A stretch of DNA of 43,741 nt from a virus. The DNA lies in IMG/VR virus record IMGVR_UViG_3300044618_000794, positions 1 to 43,741 of that record. One strand, 5' to 3'. Made by a program: the position numbers and the translations under genes. The notes beneath the pieces were generated by a model. That model was given only the letters and a program-made list of their open reading frames with translations. It had not been told where the DNA came from and did not search any database. This document shows positions 21,486 through 30,217 of the stretch, piece after piece. Within the stretch, counting starts at the first letter, position 1; each line of letters begins with the position of its first letter.

Positions 21486-22192
21486 TAGCGGAAGTCCTTA
21501 AGCAGGCTGCATGCCCAAATGTCGAGGTCGTAGTTGTACTGTGCAACCAGCAAGTCCACTGCGCCAGCGTCCGTACTCAGTGCAGGGGGCACGCCGCCCG
21601 GCCACTTGTACTTACCGCTGTAGGTCAGAGATTTGCCACCACCGACACCCTGCTTGATGAAGATGTTAATGACCATGCCATCCCGGCGGTTGTCGGGATT
21701 GTTCAGCAGGCGGTTTCCTTCCAGCGTTACCTGGAAGTTGTTGGACAAGGCTGCGTCAATGTCGATCTGCGCAGCGTCTGTAAGGGTAACCGTCCCAACG
21801 CTCTGGTTGCCTTGGAAGCTGTTGCCGCCAACAAGCTCTGCAAACCCCGAGGGTGCCACAATATCTTGCAGCTGGTCGAAGACTTCGCCGCAGAACAGCA
21901 GGGCCTGTCGAGCCGCTGTGTCTAGGGCTTTCTCGTCGTAGTTGGTGTCTTCAAGAAACTTGGTGAGGGTAACCTTGGGCGTTTCTCGCCGCACGGTTAC
22001 GATAGCGCCGGCTACAGCCGTCACGGATACCGACCCAGCACTGGCCAGGGTGGCCGTGCTGGTGGTAACGTTGCCTGCAACCTCTACGTCAACCTTGATG
22101 TGAGCCGGGTCGAGATACCCGCCAACAAAGTTGAACGGATAGGTAACAGTACCCCCAGCGTGGAGGTACTGCACTTTGGTCAGATAAGTCAT
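21485..22192 (-). CDS. Tail fibre adapter, T7 gp17 N-terminal domain
   Basis: A 235-residue protein. Residues 1-110 match the T7 fibre attachment domain (YLTKVQYLHAGGTVTYPFNF, then VRRETPK, then LDTAARQALLFCGEVFDQLQ). The rest is a beta-rich region ending in LWACSLLKD-like sequence. T7 gp17 is 553 residues, so here the fibre is split into this adapter and the next gene. A phage promoter lies 25 bases upstream, and AAGGAAC precedes the ATG. Confidence 0.88.
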   Translation of the reverse strand: MTYLTKVQYLHAGGTVTYPFNFVGGYLDPAHIKVDVEVAGNVTTSTATLASAGSVSVTAVAGAIVTVRRETPKVTLTKFLEDTNYDEKALDTAARQALLFCGEVFDQLQDIVAPSGFAELVGGNSFQGNQSVGTVTLTDAAQIDIDAALSNNFQVTLEGNRLLNNPDNRRDGMVINIFIKQGVGGGKSLTYSGKYKWPGGVPPALSTDAGAVDLLVAQYNYDLDIWACSLLKDFR

Positions 22193-22216
22193 GTTGTTCC
22201 TTGCCTGGCTTGCAGG

Positions 22217-22239
22217 CTGTTATACCGGTACTGATACTC
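22217..22239 (-). promoter_or_regulatory. Phage RNA polymerase promoter before tail fibre
   Basis: Minus strand TATCAGTACCGGTATAACAG. It overlaps the stop of the large internal virion gene and precedes the fibre gene, like T7 phi17. Its upstream part diverges from the other three sites while the GTACCGGTATAAC core is intact. Confidence 0.78.
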
Positions 22240-25200
22240 AGTCGGCCATGTGGTTTATGAGTACCTTGAACATAGGCAGGTTGGAGAAGGGCATAGCCTT
22301 CAGCAGCTGGTGCGGATCAGTGCCGTCACGGGTGTTTTGCACACCCTTCCAAACGTCATCGACCAGCCCAGCAGCCGGAAGCACTACGCTACCCACGAAC
22401 TCTTGGCCACCACTATTGCGGCCACCTTGCGGAGCCCCTACGCCGCTGACGGCAGAGAGGGCGTCGATAAAGTCACCAGCCAGACCAGACGTAGCGATGT
22501 AGTTCATGGACGCACGGCCCAGAACGTCCCACTCAGTCTGCTTCTTGATGTACTCTTCGCGGTCAGGGCGACCGGCGCTCATGGCATACACCCGCGCCAA
22601 GTGGATCGGGATAGCAATGCTCATAGCGCCCAGCGTCATGGCCAGAGCCGTGTAGATGCCACGGCTGGCACGCTGGCGGCCCCATTGCTTCTCAACCGCA
22701 GTGATGCTAAACGTGCGGAACTGCGACAGTAGCCGCAGCCAACCGTCATGTGCCCACTTGCCAGTCTCACCGATGAAGGTGCCCTGAATCATCTGAGCAC
22801 TGCCGCGATGAACGGCCTCGATGAAGGCACGCCCATCGGCGGGGTCCAGCTTAGTAACGTCGAAACTGGCGAGCCTACCACCTTCCCAGGTGGCTGCCGT
22901 GTCAAGCTGCATCTGGATGCGGTTACGCAGCGCCTCATTGATCCCCATGTCGTCCAGGGCCTTGCTCTCCGCACCGTCACGGATGTAGCGCAACGCCTTA
23001 TGCACAATCTGCTCAGCGGCCCCGCGTTGCTGGACACTGTGGATAGTGCGCCAGAACGAGAGCTTGCCTTGCAGGTGGCTACCACCCCGCAGCAGGCGGT
23101 CAAACACCGTGATCGTGTCGCCGGTGTTGATCTGATACTGCAAGTCCGGACGGTCAAACGGGAAGACCATCTTGTACGCATCGGTACCGAACTCGGCGCC
23201 GCCCATAAACTCCAGACTGTTGAGGATGGGGTTGTCTACAGCCTGCCCTTTAGCCAGCGCCTTGACCTCCTTACGCAGCCGCATAGCGTCACCGATTGAG
23301 GATAGCGTGCGCCACGCCCCAACGTGCATTGCCATGTTGATGTACTCGGCAAACTGCGTAATGCCCATACCACCCAGCCGTGCCAGGGAGTTAAGCTGTT
23401 GCAGCCGGTCCATCGCCTTGTTAGCTTGGCCGAACGGGTCGCCCAGGAACTCGGCAGCCACTTGGTCGAACGCCCCCACTTCTTTGGGCTGCACCTTGCC
23501 GTTAGTGTCACCGAAGTCGAGCGCCTTGCGTAGCACCTTCAGGCCGGGTCGGCCCATGATACCGTGACGCGCCAAGGCGACTTCCCCGCTAACCCGACCA
23601 ACCTGCTGACGGACAAGGCCCAGCTGATCGGTTTCGTACAGGTCCAGCAAGCGGAATGTGCCGCCAGCGCCGTCGTTGTACTCCTTGAGCAGGTCCAAGT
23701 TGAGCCGCTTCTTGGTATGGCTTGCGCCACCCTTTGTGTAGCGGTTCATCTGCGCGGCCACTTCGTCCTCCGACATTCCCATGTCTTCCAGAGCCCTGCG
23801 GATAAGCTCAGCAGCGCCGGTGTCCTGCGCCCCAAGCGGGGCGTTGTAACCACCGTTTGCACGGGTGCGAATAGCGTCCAGGTACTTGGATGCAAGGTTA
23901 GCACTGAAGCTAAGGTCCCAGCCCTCTACCGTCACGAACTGGTCCACTAGCGCACTGTGGATGGCCTGCTCTTGCGGCTGCGTCAGGTTACGCAGCTTGG
24001 CAGGGCTCATGCGGTGCGGCATGTAGCCAGCGGACGTTTCCGGCAGGGCTGCATAGCCCAGGGTCTTGGCGTTGATCTGAGCATGGCGCATGCGCTCCCA
24101 GACGCCCTGCATGCGCAGTGCGGCGTTCTGAATATGCACGTTGTCGCTAGGCTGGCGGCCGGTGCGAATAGACTCGATGTGCTCGGCTACGGCTACGTTA
24201 AACCGGTCCCACGCTTCAGGCTTTAGCCAACGCTCATGCAGACTGTACCCGGCAGCAGTTGCCCACTGACCAAAGTTGTCCTGCAACTCGTTGACGATGT
24301 TGCCCATCAGCTTGCGCTCAACCAAGTGCTTGGCCAGTGCAGCGGTGCTGTGACGACCGGTAGCGCCAGTAGTGCTTTCCAGCAGTTCGTGGGCGATCAT
24401 GCGGGCCACAGGGTTCTGCGACTTCAGCAGCAGTAGGCCGGTAGACCCCAGCTGCACCAAGTTGTTGTCGGTGAGGCTACTGACAAACTTCGGGTCGATG
24501 TTGTTCCACGGGGCGTCAGCGTTACTTGCACGCTCGTAGAGTTCAATCATCGCCTTCTTCTCTGCCCGCTGCATCGGCGTTGCTTCTGGCATCAGGTTGA
24601 TACCATACCGAGATTCGTCAAAGCCGGTAGCTTGTGCCTCTCTCGTCACAACCTCAATATCTCGGTCTGGGGCCAAGCCAGCAGCAACACGGGCTTGCTT
24701 AGTTTCCTCCGCACGGTTAACCTTTCGGATAGCCTCAAAGATTTCCACCAGTCGCGTGTCAGGGGCGATCAAATCGTTCTTCATGGCGTAGTCGTAGATC
24801 GACTTAACCATCTTGAACATACGGTTCACAAAGTCTACCAGTGGGGCAGGCATGGCCACTGGGGCCCACTTCTTGTTGTTACCGCTAACGGAGGCTTCGA
24901 TGTACTTGGCAAATCCCTCGGCCAGCATTTCATCGGCGTTGGGCGTATACGTGCGGGCAGATTTCTCGACTCTGCGCAGAGTCGGTGTGACCTTGTTACC
25001 AAGCTGGTCAAACGCACCGCGCATGATGTCAAACATCGTGGTGCCTGCCTTGTCAGCTGCGGGATTCCATACCACTTGGGGAGTGTAGGGCGAGGACACT
25101 GCGCCGCGCATAAGGGCAGCCTTCTTCGGGTCGCCTGCAACGTACAGTTCCCGGAACTCCTTAAGGAAGCTCTCCAAGCGTGCGCCCATGCGGTCTGCCA

Positions 25201-27034
25201 CCTTGCCCCACTGAGTCATCATCACAGCGTGCCCGATTTCGTGTAGCAGCGTCTGCATTGCGCGGGGTTGGTTAACGTCTAGCTTCACCAAAACCGTGCC
25301 CTTGCCCAGGGGCGTAGCAGACCCGTAGATTCCCACATCCTTGGAGTCAGTCCGGGTCAGTAGGATTTGCATGTCCTTGCCGAACGTGCGTTGCAACCAG
25401 CCGGCGGTATCTACGAACTCCTTGGGAATGTCCACCGTAGTACGAATACCGGGAACCCCGGCGCGTACCTCGTCAGGATCGAAGCCCAGGTACTTCAACT
25501 TATCGTCTACACGAACCTGCTCACCGTCCCAGCGAATAAGCCGTTCACGGTCGAGGTCAAGAACACCGTAGCCGCCCGGCAGCATTTCTGGCGCGGTGTC
25601 GTCGGAGATACCATCAACCGCCGACTTGCGGGACACCACTTCGATTTCCCCGCTCAGTGCTGCGTTAACGTCTTCACTCAGGAGCCTACGGCTTGAGTCC
25701 ACAGGGGCAGTAGACGTATTGATTTGACCTGCGATCTCTTCGGATTCTAGCCGGCTAATCTCAGCGCGCAGCTGCTCAGGCGTTGCCGCAGGGCCCAGGT
25801 TAGCTTCCGCTTGGCGGGCCATAGCAACTTGGCGCTCGATGGCAGCTGCACGGGTACGGACCTCCAGGGCGGTCGCAGCGTCCCGCAACTTGAACGGCGC
25901 GTCCAGTCCGAACGCCAGCGTACCGGCACCGGCAGCAAATGCGTAGTCCATAACAGACACTCGGTGCGTCAAGGCGTCTTCCAGCGCGGTGGTCAGGATG
26001 TTACCGCCAACGTTCTCCACCGCAGACAGTGCCACGGCGCGCTGGGTGTTGCCCGCCGCGGCTGCCATGCGGCTACCGTAACCGGCCAAGGACATAGTAC
26101 GGGCAACTCCCGCACCAGTAACCACTGCCTCCGGCAAGCCAGCAAACACGCCAGCAGCCAGGGCAAACCACGGCCCGTTAAGACCCGCCCGCCGCATGCT
26201 TTCCTTCTCGGCGTCTACCTCGAACAGGTAGCGCTCCATGTCTTTCTCGTTAGTTGCAGACAGTACATGAGCCGCCTGATCGACCGTAAGGCCCACCAGC
26301 TTTTCTTCAGGCACTTTGAAGCCTGGGGTAGGCGGGTTGCTCTCGCGGGTCAGCAGAGTCATGATGGCCGCGCTAAGCCCGGAACTCTGGAAGATTTCAC
26401 GGCTAGTGTCGAGGAAGCCCGTTTCTTGGCGCTCCTTTTCGGCTGCCTGTGCGGTAGCCTGATCCTTTACTGCCTGTGCTTCAAACTCTCCCGGCGCTTG
26501 GCCAGGGCCAGAAACAGACCGCAGAAACCCGATGGCGGTAGCCGCAGCTGCCGTCTTAGGCATGCCGCTACCGTCCCCCTTTCGTTCCAACTTGGCCGGC
26601 ATCTTGCCGTCATCAGCCTGCAAGCCGGGCGTGTACTCCGGCACATCAGTAGCCAGCACCTTACTGGCGTAGGCTTGCGTCTCGGGGTTGTTCCAACGCT
26701 TGCGGTCTGGGCCTGCGTTGTATGCCCGCAGAGCGTCCGCGATGTTGCCTTCACGGGCCAGATCGTCCTTGATGTGTTCAGCGGACATAACCAGACTGTC
26801 GTAGAAGTTGGAGGCATCGAACTTGCGTCCGAGCTTCTTCTCCAGTAGTTGCTGCGTTGCGGGCATGATCTGGAAATCGCCCACAGCACCGGCGCGGGAT
26901 GGGCCCTTATTCGTGCCCCGCCCAGACTCCACGCGCCAAATACCATCCAACACCGACGGGGGCACGCCAGCGTACTCTGCTGCTTTCTTGATGGCGTCAG
27001 CAGGGGCCAGTTTCTTGAGGTCGTCGATGTTCAT
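22238..27034 (-). CDS. Internal virion protein with lytic transglycosylase (T7 gp16-like)
   Basis: A 1598-residue ejection protein, longer than T7 gp16 (1318). Residues 20-130 are a lysozyme-like transglycosylase (WRVESGRG with E36, GDFQIMPAT, ALRAYNAGP). A second enzyme-like site, LLHEIGHAV (H598, E599, H602), followed by AEGFAKYIE about 105 residues later, fits an HExxH zinc peptidase. The rest is long helical sequence, as expected for a channel that carries DNA through the envelope. It closes the trio of internal virion genes; the promoter for the fibre starts at its end. Confidence 0.9.
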   Translation of the reverse strand: MNIDDLKKLAPADAIKKAAEYAGVPPSVLDGIWRVESGRGTNKGPSRAGAVGDFQIMPATQQLLEKKLGRKFDASNFYDSLVMSAEHIKDDLAREGNIADALRAYNAGPDRKRWNNPETQAYASKVLATDVPEYTPGLQADDGKMPAKLERKGDGSGMPKTAAAATAIGFLRSVSGPGQAPGEFEAQAVKDQATAQAAEKERQETGFLDTSREIFQSSGLSAAIMTLLTRESNPPTPGFKVPEEKLVGLTVDQAAHVLSATNEKDMERYLFEVDAEKESMRRAGLNGPWFALAAGVFAGLPEAVVTGAGVARTMSLAGYGSRMAAAAGNTQRAVALSAVENVGGNILTTALEDALTHRVSVMDYAFAAGAGTLAFGLDAPFKLRDAATALEVRTRAAAIERQVAMARQAEANLGPAATPEQLRAEISRLESEEIAGQINTSTAPVDSSRRLLSEDVNAALSGEIEVVSRKSAVDGISDDTAPEMLPGGYGVLDLDRERLIRWDGEQVRVDDKLKYLGFDPDEVRAGVPGIRTTVDIPKEFVDTAGWLQRTFGKDMQILLTRTDSKDVGIYGSATPLGKGTVLVKLDVNQPRAMQTLLHEIGHAVMMTQWGKVADRMGARLESFLKEFRELYVAGDPKKAALMRGAVSSPYTPQVVWNPAADKAGTTMFDIMRGAFDQLGNKVTPTLRRVEKSARTYTPNADEMLAEGFAKYIEASVSGNNKKWAPVAMPAPLVDFVNRMFKMVKSIYDYAMKNDLIAPDTRLVEIFEAIRKVNRAEETKQARVAAGLAPDRDIEVVTREAQATGFDESRYGINLMPEATPMQRAEKKAMIELYERASNADAPWNNIDPKFVSSLTDNNLVQLGSTGLLLLKSQNPVARMIAHELLESTTGATGRHSTAALAKHLVERKLMGNIVNELQDNFGQWATAAGYSLHERWLKPEAWDRFNVAVAEHIESIRTGRQPSDNVHIQNAALRMQGVWERMRHAQINAKTLGYAALPETSAGYMPHRMSPAKLRNLTQPQEQAIHSALVDQFVTVEGWDLSFSANLASKYLDAIRTRANGGYNAPLGAQDTGAAELIRRALEDMGMSEDEVAAQMNRYTKGGASHTKKRLNLDLLKEYNDGAGGTFRLLDLYETDQLGLVRQQVGRVSGEVALARHGIMGRPGLKVLRKALDFGDTNGKVQPKEVGAFDQVAAEFLGDPFGQANKAMDRLQQLNSLARLGGMGITQFAEYINMAMHVGAWRTLSSIGDAMRLRKEVKALAKGQAVDNPILNSLEFMGGAEFGTDAYKMVFPFDRPDLQYQINTGDTITVFDRLLRGGSHLQGKLSFWRTIHSVQQRGAAEQIVHKALRYIRDGAESKALDDMGINEALRNRIQMQLDTAATWEGGRLASFDVTKLDPADGRAFIEAVHRGSAQMIQGTFIGETGKWAHDGWLRLLSQFRTFSITAVEKQWGRQRASRGIYTALAMTLGAMSIAIPIHLARVYAMSAGRPDREEYIKKQTEWDVLGRASMNYIATSGLAGDFIDALSAVSGVGAPQGGRNSGGQEFVGSVVLPAAGLVDDVWKGVQNTRDGTDPHQLLKAMPFSNLPMFKVLINHMAD

Positions 27035-27041
27035 AGTTTCC

Positions 27042-29330
27042 TTACTTGGTTGTGCCTGGAAGGTTACGCATAGCGTTCTTCCTGTTTTCCTTTATCTTCC
27101 GGTACGCCTCTGGCCGAGCTTTCTCTCGTTGCGCCAGAACTTTGGTAGCCACTACGTTGGCAATCTCGGGGACAGCCATACGCACTTCGACAGGGCGGTT
27201 GTTCTTGTCAACGCTAGTCAGTACCAGATAGTCTCCGTAGTCCACGATTAGCGGATCACGTTCCGAACCTACAGACTTCGCACGGTCTGCGATGAAGTCG
27301 GCAAGGTACTGGTCAAACTCCGTCCCTTCGGGGATGGTAACGTCTTTGCGCACACCTTGCACACGGCTGCGGAACGTCCCCTCGTTAGGGTTATTCGCCA
27401 TCCAAGCGTACCCACCATAGACTTGTAGCCCCGAAGCCCGCGCGCTAGCCAACGCCAAGTCGCCTAGCTCTACCATGTTCACCGTGGCTGTGTGGGCTGC
27501 GGCAAAGGGTTCCAGCACGCGCTGCAAGTGTTCTTTCTGACTCGGGCGCAGGTCGTACTGCGCCGGGTTCCAGAAAGTCAGGTTGCTGATAGCAGCACCC
27601 AACCACGCGCTGGTTTCTTCCTTAGAGAAGGAGCGAGGTTTGGCCTTGGAGTTAACACCGAATGACGAATCGAAAGCGGCGGTAACACCCTTGCTGCCAG
27701 CCATACCGTCAGGAGCCAGCATTGAGTACCGCTTGAATCGGTCATGCAAGTCCCCGTAAACTTTGGCTGCGGCCACAGGACTACGAGAATTGATCCCGCG
27801 CCATTGCGCATACGCAACGTCAAAGGCCGGTGTCGGCTTGCCCTCAACAACACTGGCGTTGGCAACACGCACCAAAGATTCCCGAAGGCTCGGAGCAATC
27901 GTTTGATCGGACGTTCCGATATTTGCAATCATGTCAAAGCCGCGGACTGCCTCCTTAGAGGTTGGGTCAGCCAACACGCCTTTGGCTATTTCTAGCTGGA
28001 GCATGTCAACGTCATCCGAAGCGACGCCTTTGATCTGACTGGCCGCAAGCCGCGCCTTGTTCAGATTACCGGTAACAAGCAACTCCGAGATACCTGCCAA
28101 CGCTACTTGGCGGGCAGCGGCCTCGTCAAGCCCGTCTGTCCGTGCTTTCGTGGTTCTGGCCAGCACATCGGCATTGTGCGCCTTAACGGCGTCGATGGCC
28201 TGTTGGGTGCGCTCCCCGTAAGACGCCACCAGTTCCGGCGGGATCAGATCGCCCTTAACACCGAACCGCAGTTTGTAGCTGGTGTTGATGGCTTCTGCTT
28301 TGGCGATAGTTTCCTCTACGCCCCAGCCTTCCTGCGGGCGCTCGGCATCGTTCTTCAACGAGTACAGCGCACCAATGTAGTCCTTACCCAGACGCACTCG
28401 ATGCTGCGCTTCGTTGGCTTCCCGTACTCGGGTGTACTCCGCTTGTTGGGCGGCCGTTAGGTTCTGGACAATGCCCAGCTTCTCGAAGCTGTTGAGCGCG
28501 TGGAACTGCCCGCTTTCTGCCAAGAACTTGAAGTCTTGCAGGCGCTGGGTTTGCCAGCTTTCTAGCGGTTGTCCTTGGGCGCCTGTAGCAATGTCGGCAA
28601 CTTCTGCCTCGACGGTGAGGTAGTCTTCTGTGGCCATAGTGCCACGTTGCCAGGACTCTGCTGCGGTTTGCACACGGGCAGCAGCAGATAGCACGGCTTC
28701 GGACTGCGCAGCGGCAGCGGTTTGTTGCATGAAAGCATACTGCTCCTTAACACGGGTCTTCTCGAACATCGGAAGAGAGCGCATGAACGACGATGCGATG
28801 GCTGCATCCGTAGCGGTGTGCCCGGTCATGGATGCTTGCAGGCGCTCCGAGTAGAACTTGTTAGCGTCTTCGACAGACAGCTGGCGGAGGTTGGGCATCT
28901 CACGTTCAAAGCCTGCGAACAGGTTTTGCACGTTAGCCTCTTGCTTGTATGCCCGAGCGCCGGCCACAACATCAGCTTCCCCGAAGATGCGGGAGTACCA
29001 AGGCTGGTCGGCAGCAATGTCTTCCACTGCTTCGCCAGCCATAGCGCGCTGCACGCCGGTCAGGAAGTTGCGGGTTTGGGCATCCTTGCTGTACGCTTCG
29101 CCGGTGCGGGCCAGCGTCTTAGCAATGAACTGTGCCGTGGGGCTGCCCGTTTCCGAGGGCATGAACTGCGCTGGGCGCACGGCAGGACCAAAGCCACCGA
29201 GAACCTGAGCGCGGCTGCGCCCAGGGTCACCGGCCCCGCCAATAGACGGCGCTGCGTCTACCTGCGGGACGAAGGTAGGCGTCTGCCCCAAGCCTTCAGT
29301 TGGGGCGCCGAGAGTGTTGTCTTGCTCCAT
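27042..29330 (-). CDS. Internal virion protein (T7 gp15-like)
   Basis: A 762-residue, largely helical protein, similar in length to T7 gp15 (747). A Pro-rich N-terminus (about residues 1-60) precedes continuous helix. It has no catalytic motif. ATG overlaps the preceding stop (TGATG at 29330). Positioned between the gp14- and gp16-like genes, it should form part of the periplasmic ejection channel. Confidence 0.83.
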   Translation of the reverse strand: MEQDNTLGAPTEGLGQTPTFVPQVDAAPSIGGAGDPGRSRAQVLGGFGPAVRPAQFMPSETGSPTAQFIAKTLARTGEAYSKDAQTRNFLTGVQRAMAGEAVEDIAADQPWYSRIFGEADVVAGARAYKQEANVQNLFAGFEREMPNLRQLSVEDANKFYSERLQASMTGHTATDAAIASSFMRSLPMFEKTRVKEQYAFMQQTAAAAQSEAVLSAAARVQTAAESWQRGTMATEDYLTVEAEVADIATGAQGQPLESWQTQRLQDFKFLAESGQFHALNSFEKLGIVQNLTAAQQAEYTRVREANEAQHRVRLGKDYIGALYSLKNDAERPQEGWGVEETIAKAEAINTSYKLRFGVKGDLIPPELVASYGERTQQAIDAVKAHNADVLARTTKARTDGLDEAAARQVALAGISELLVTGNLNKARLAASQIKGVASDDVDMLQLEIAKGVLADPTSKEAVRGFDMIANIGTSDQTIAPSLRESLVRVANASVVEGKPTPAFDVAYAQWRGINSRSPVAAAKVYGDLHDRFKRYSMLAPDGMAGSKGVTAAFDSSFGVNSKAKPRSFSKEETSAWLGAAISNLTFWNPAQYDLRPSQKEHLQRVLEPFAAAHTATVNMVELGDLALASARASGLQVYGGYAWMANNPNEGTFRSRVQGVRKDVTIPEGTEFDQYLADFIADRAKSVGSERDPLIVDYGDYLVLTSVDKNNRPVEVRMAVPEIANVVATKVLAQREKARPEAYRKIKENRKNAMRNLPGTTK

Positions 29331-30208
29331 CAGAGCCCTCCGAAGTTAGAGTCAACGTTGAGATTGAACTTCACCTTACCACCATAGTCGATGGCGTAGG
29401 GATTGCTTTGCTCAGTAGCCACGATACCAAAGGTGTCGCTGCCGCCGCTGCCAAGCTGCGTGTCACGGCTAAAGCCGTAGTCGGTAGGCTCCGTGTAGCT
29501 AGACGCACGTTGCCGCACTCGCAAGTCATCGTAGTCCTGCTGAGTAACTTTGTACTGCTGCGGGGAGCCAGCGTTCTGTCCGTCGAACAAGTTAGCACCT
29601 TGGCCCATACCTTTTGCGAAGCCTCGCAGGGCGTTCTGGAAGTTGCTGTACTCTTGACGCACCAGGGCAACATCCTCGTTGTAGTCCATGTTGTCCAGAA
29701 TAACGCTGCCATCAAGGGAGCGAGTCATCTGTGATGCAATGGTCTGGGCACGCAGGGCGATGCCATACGAAACATCAACCTTCTGCTGTGCTACGCCTTC
29801 CGCTACGATAGCGGCGCGCAATGCCGTGGCAGCGTTAACGTTGTCCACTACCGACCCTCGCACGCCGAGGGCACCTTGTTGGGCAAACGCCCTACCGCTT
29901 TGCTCTGCGTAGGCAACTTGATCGAACAAGCCCTTACGCGACAGCTGTTCTTGGGCCTTAATACCAGCCCGCGTGTTCTCGTCTTGTGCCTTGCCAGCAG
30001 CTTGCATGCTCTCTTGGTTGTTCACCGAAAGCATGTAGCGGGCGAGGTTGCCGCGGGCGGAAGCCAGCGCATTGCTGGCCCTCCGCACACGGTTACTTGC
30101 TGAGGCGTTGGCTTGGCGGATACGGTTTTCTGCACGGGTGTTGGCCCGTACAGCGTTGCCTTCCATGTGCTCAGACGCGGCGCCGGCAATGCCGTTCCAC
30201 CAAGTCAT
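29330..30208 (-). CDS. Internal virion protein (T7 gp14-like)
   Basis: A 292-residue protein. The first 110 residues are Ala/Arg/Asn-rich helix (RIRQANASASNRVRRASNAL), with hydrophobic faces as expected for the outer-membrane part of the T7 ejectosome. The C-terminus is Gly/Ser-rich. It is larger than T7 gp14 (196). Called from order: tail tube B, this gene, then gp15- and gp16-like genes. Confidence 0.75.
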   Translation of the reverse strand: MTWWNGIAGAASEHMEGNAVRANTRAENRIRQANASASNRVRRASNALASARGNLARYMLSVNNQESMQAAGKAQDENTRAGIKAQEQLSRKGLFDQVAYAEQSGRAFAQQGALGVRGSVVDNVNAATALRAAIVAEGVAQQKVDVSYGIALRAQTIASQMTRSLDGSVILDNMDYNEDVALVRQEYSNFQNALRGFAKGMGQGANLFDGQNAGSPQQYKVTQQDYDDLRVRQRASSYTEPTDYGFSRDTQLGSGGSDTFGIVATEQSNPYAIDYGGKVKFNLNVDSNFGGL

Positions 30209-30217
30209 AGGCTCTCC

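Noticed and set aside
25811-26848. Plus-strand frame of 345 codons opposite the internal virion gene
   Set aside because: Same reason: antisense shadow of a well-supported 1598-residue protein, with low-complexity His/Arg-rich translation.
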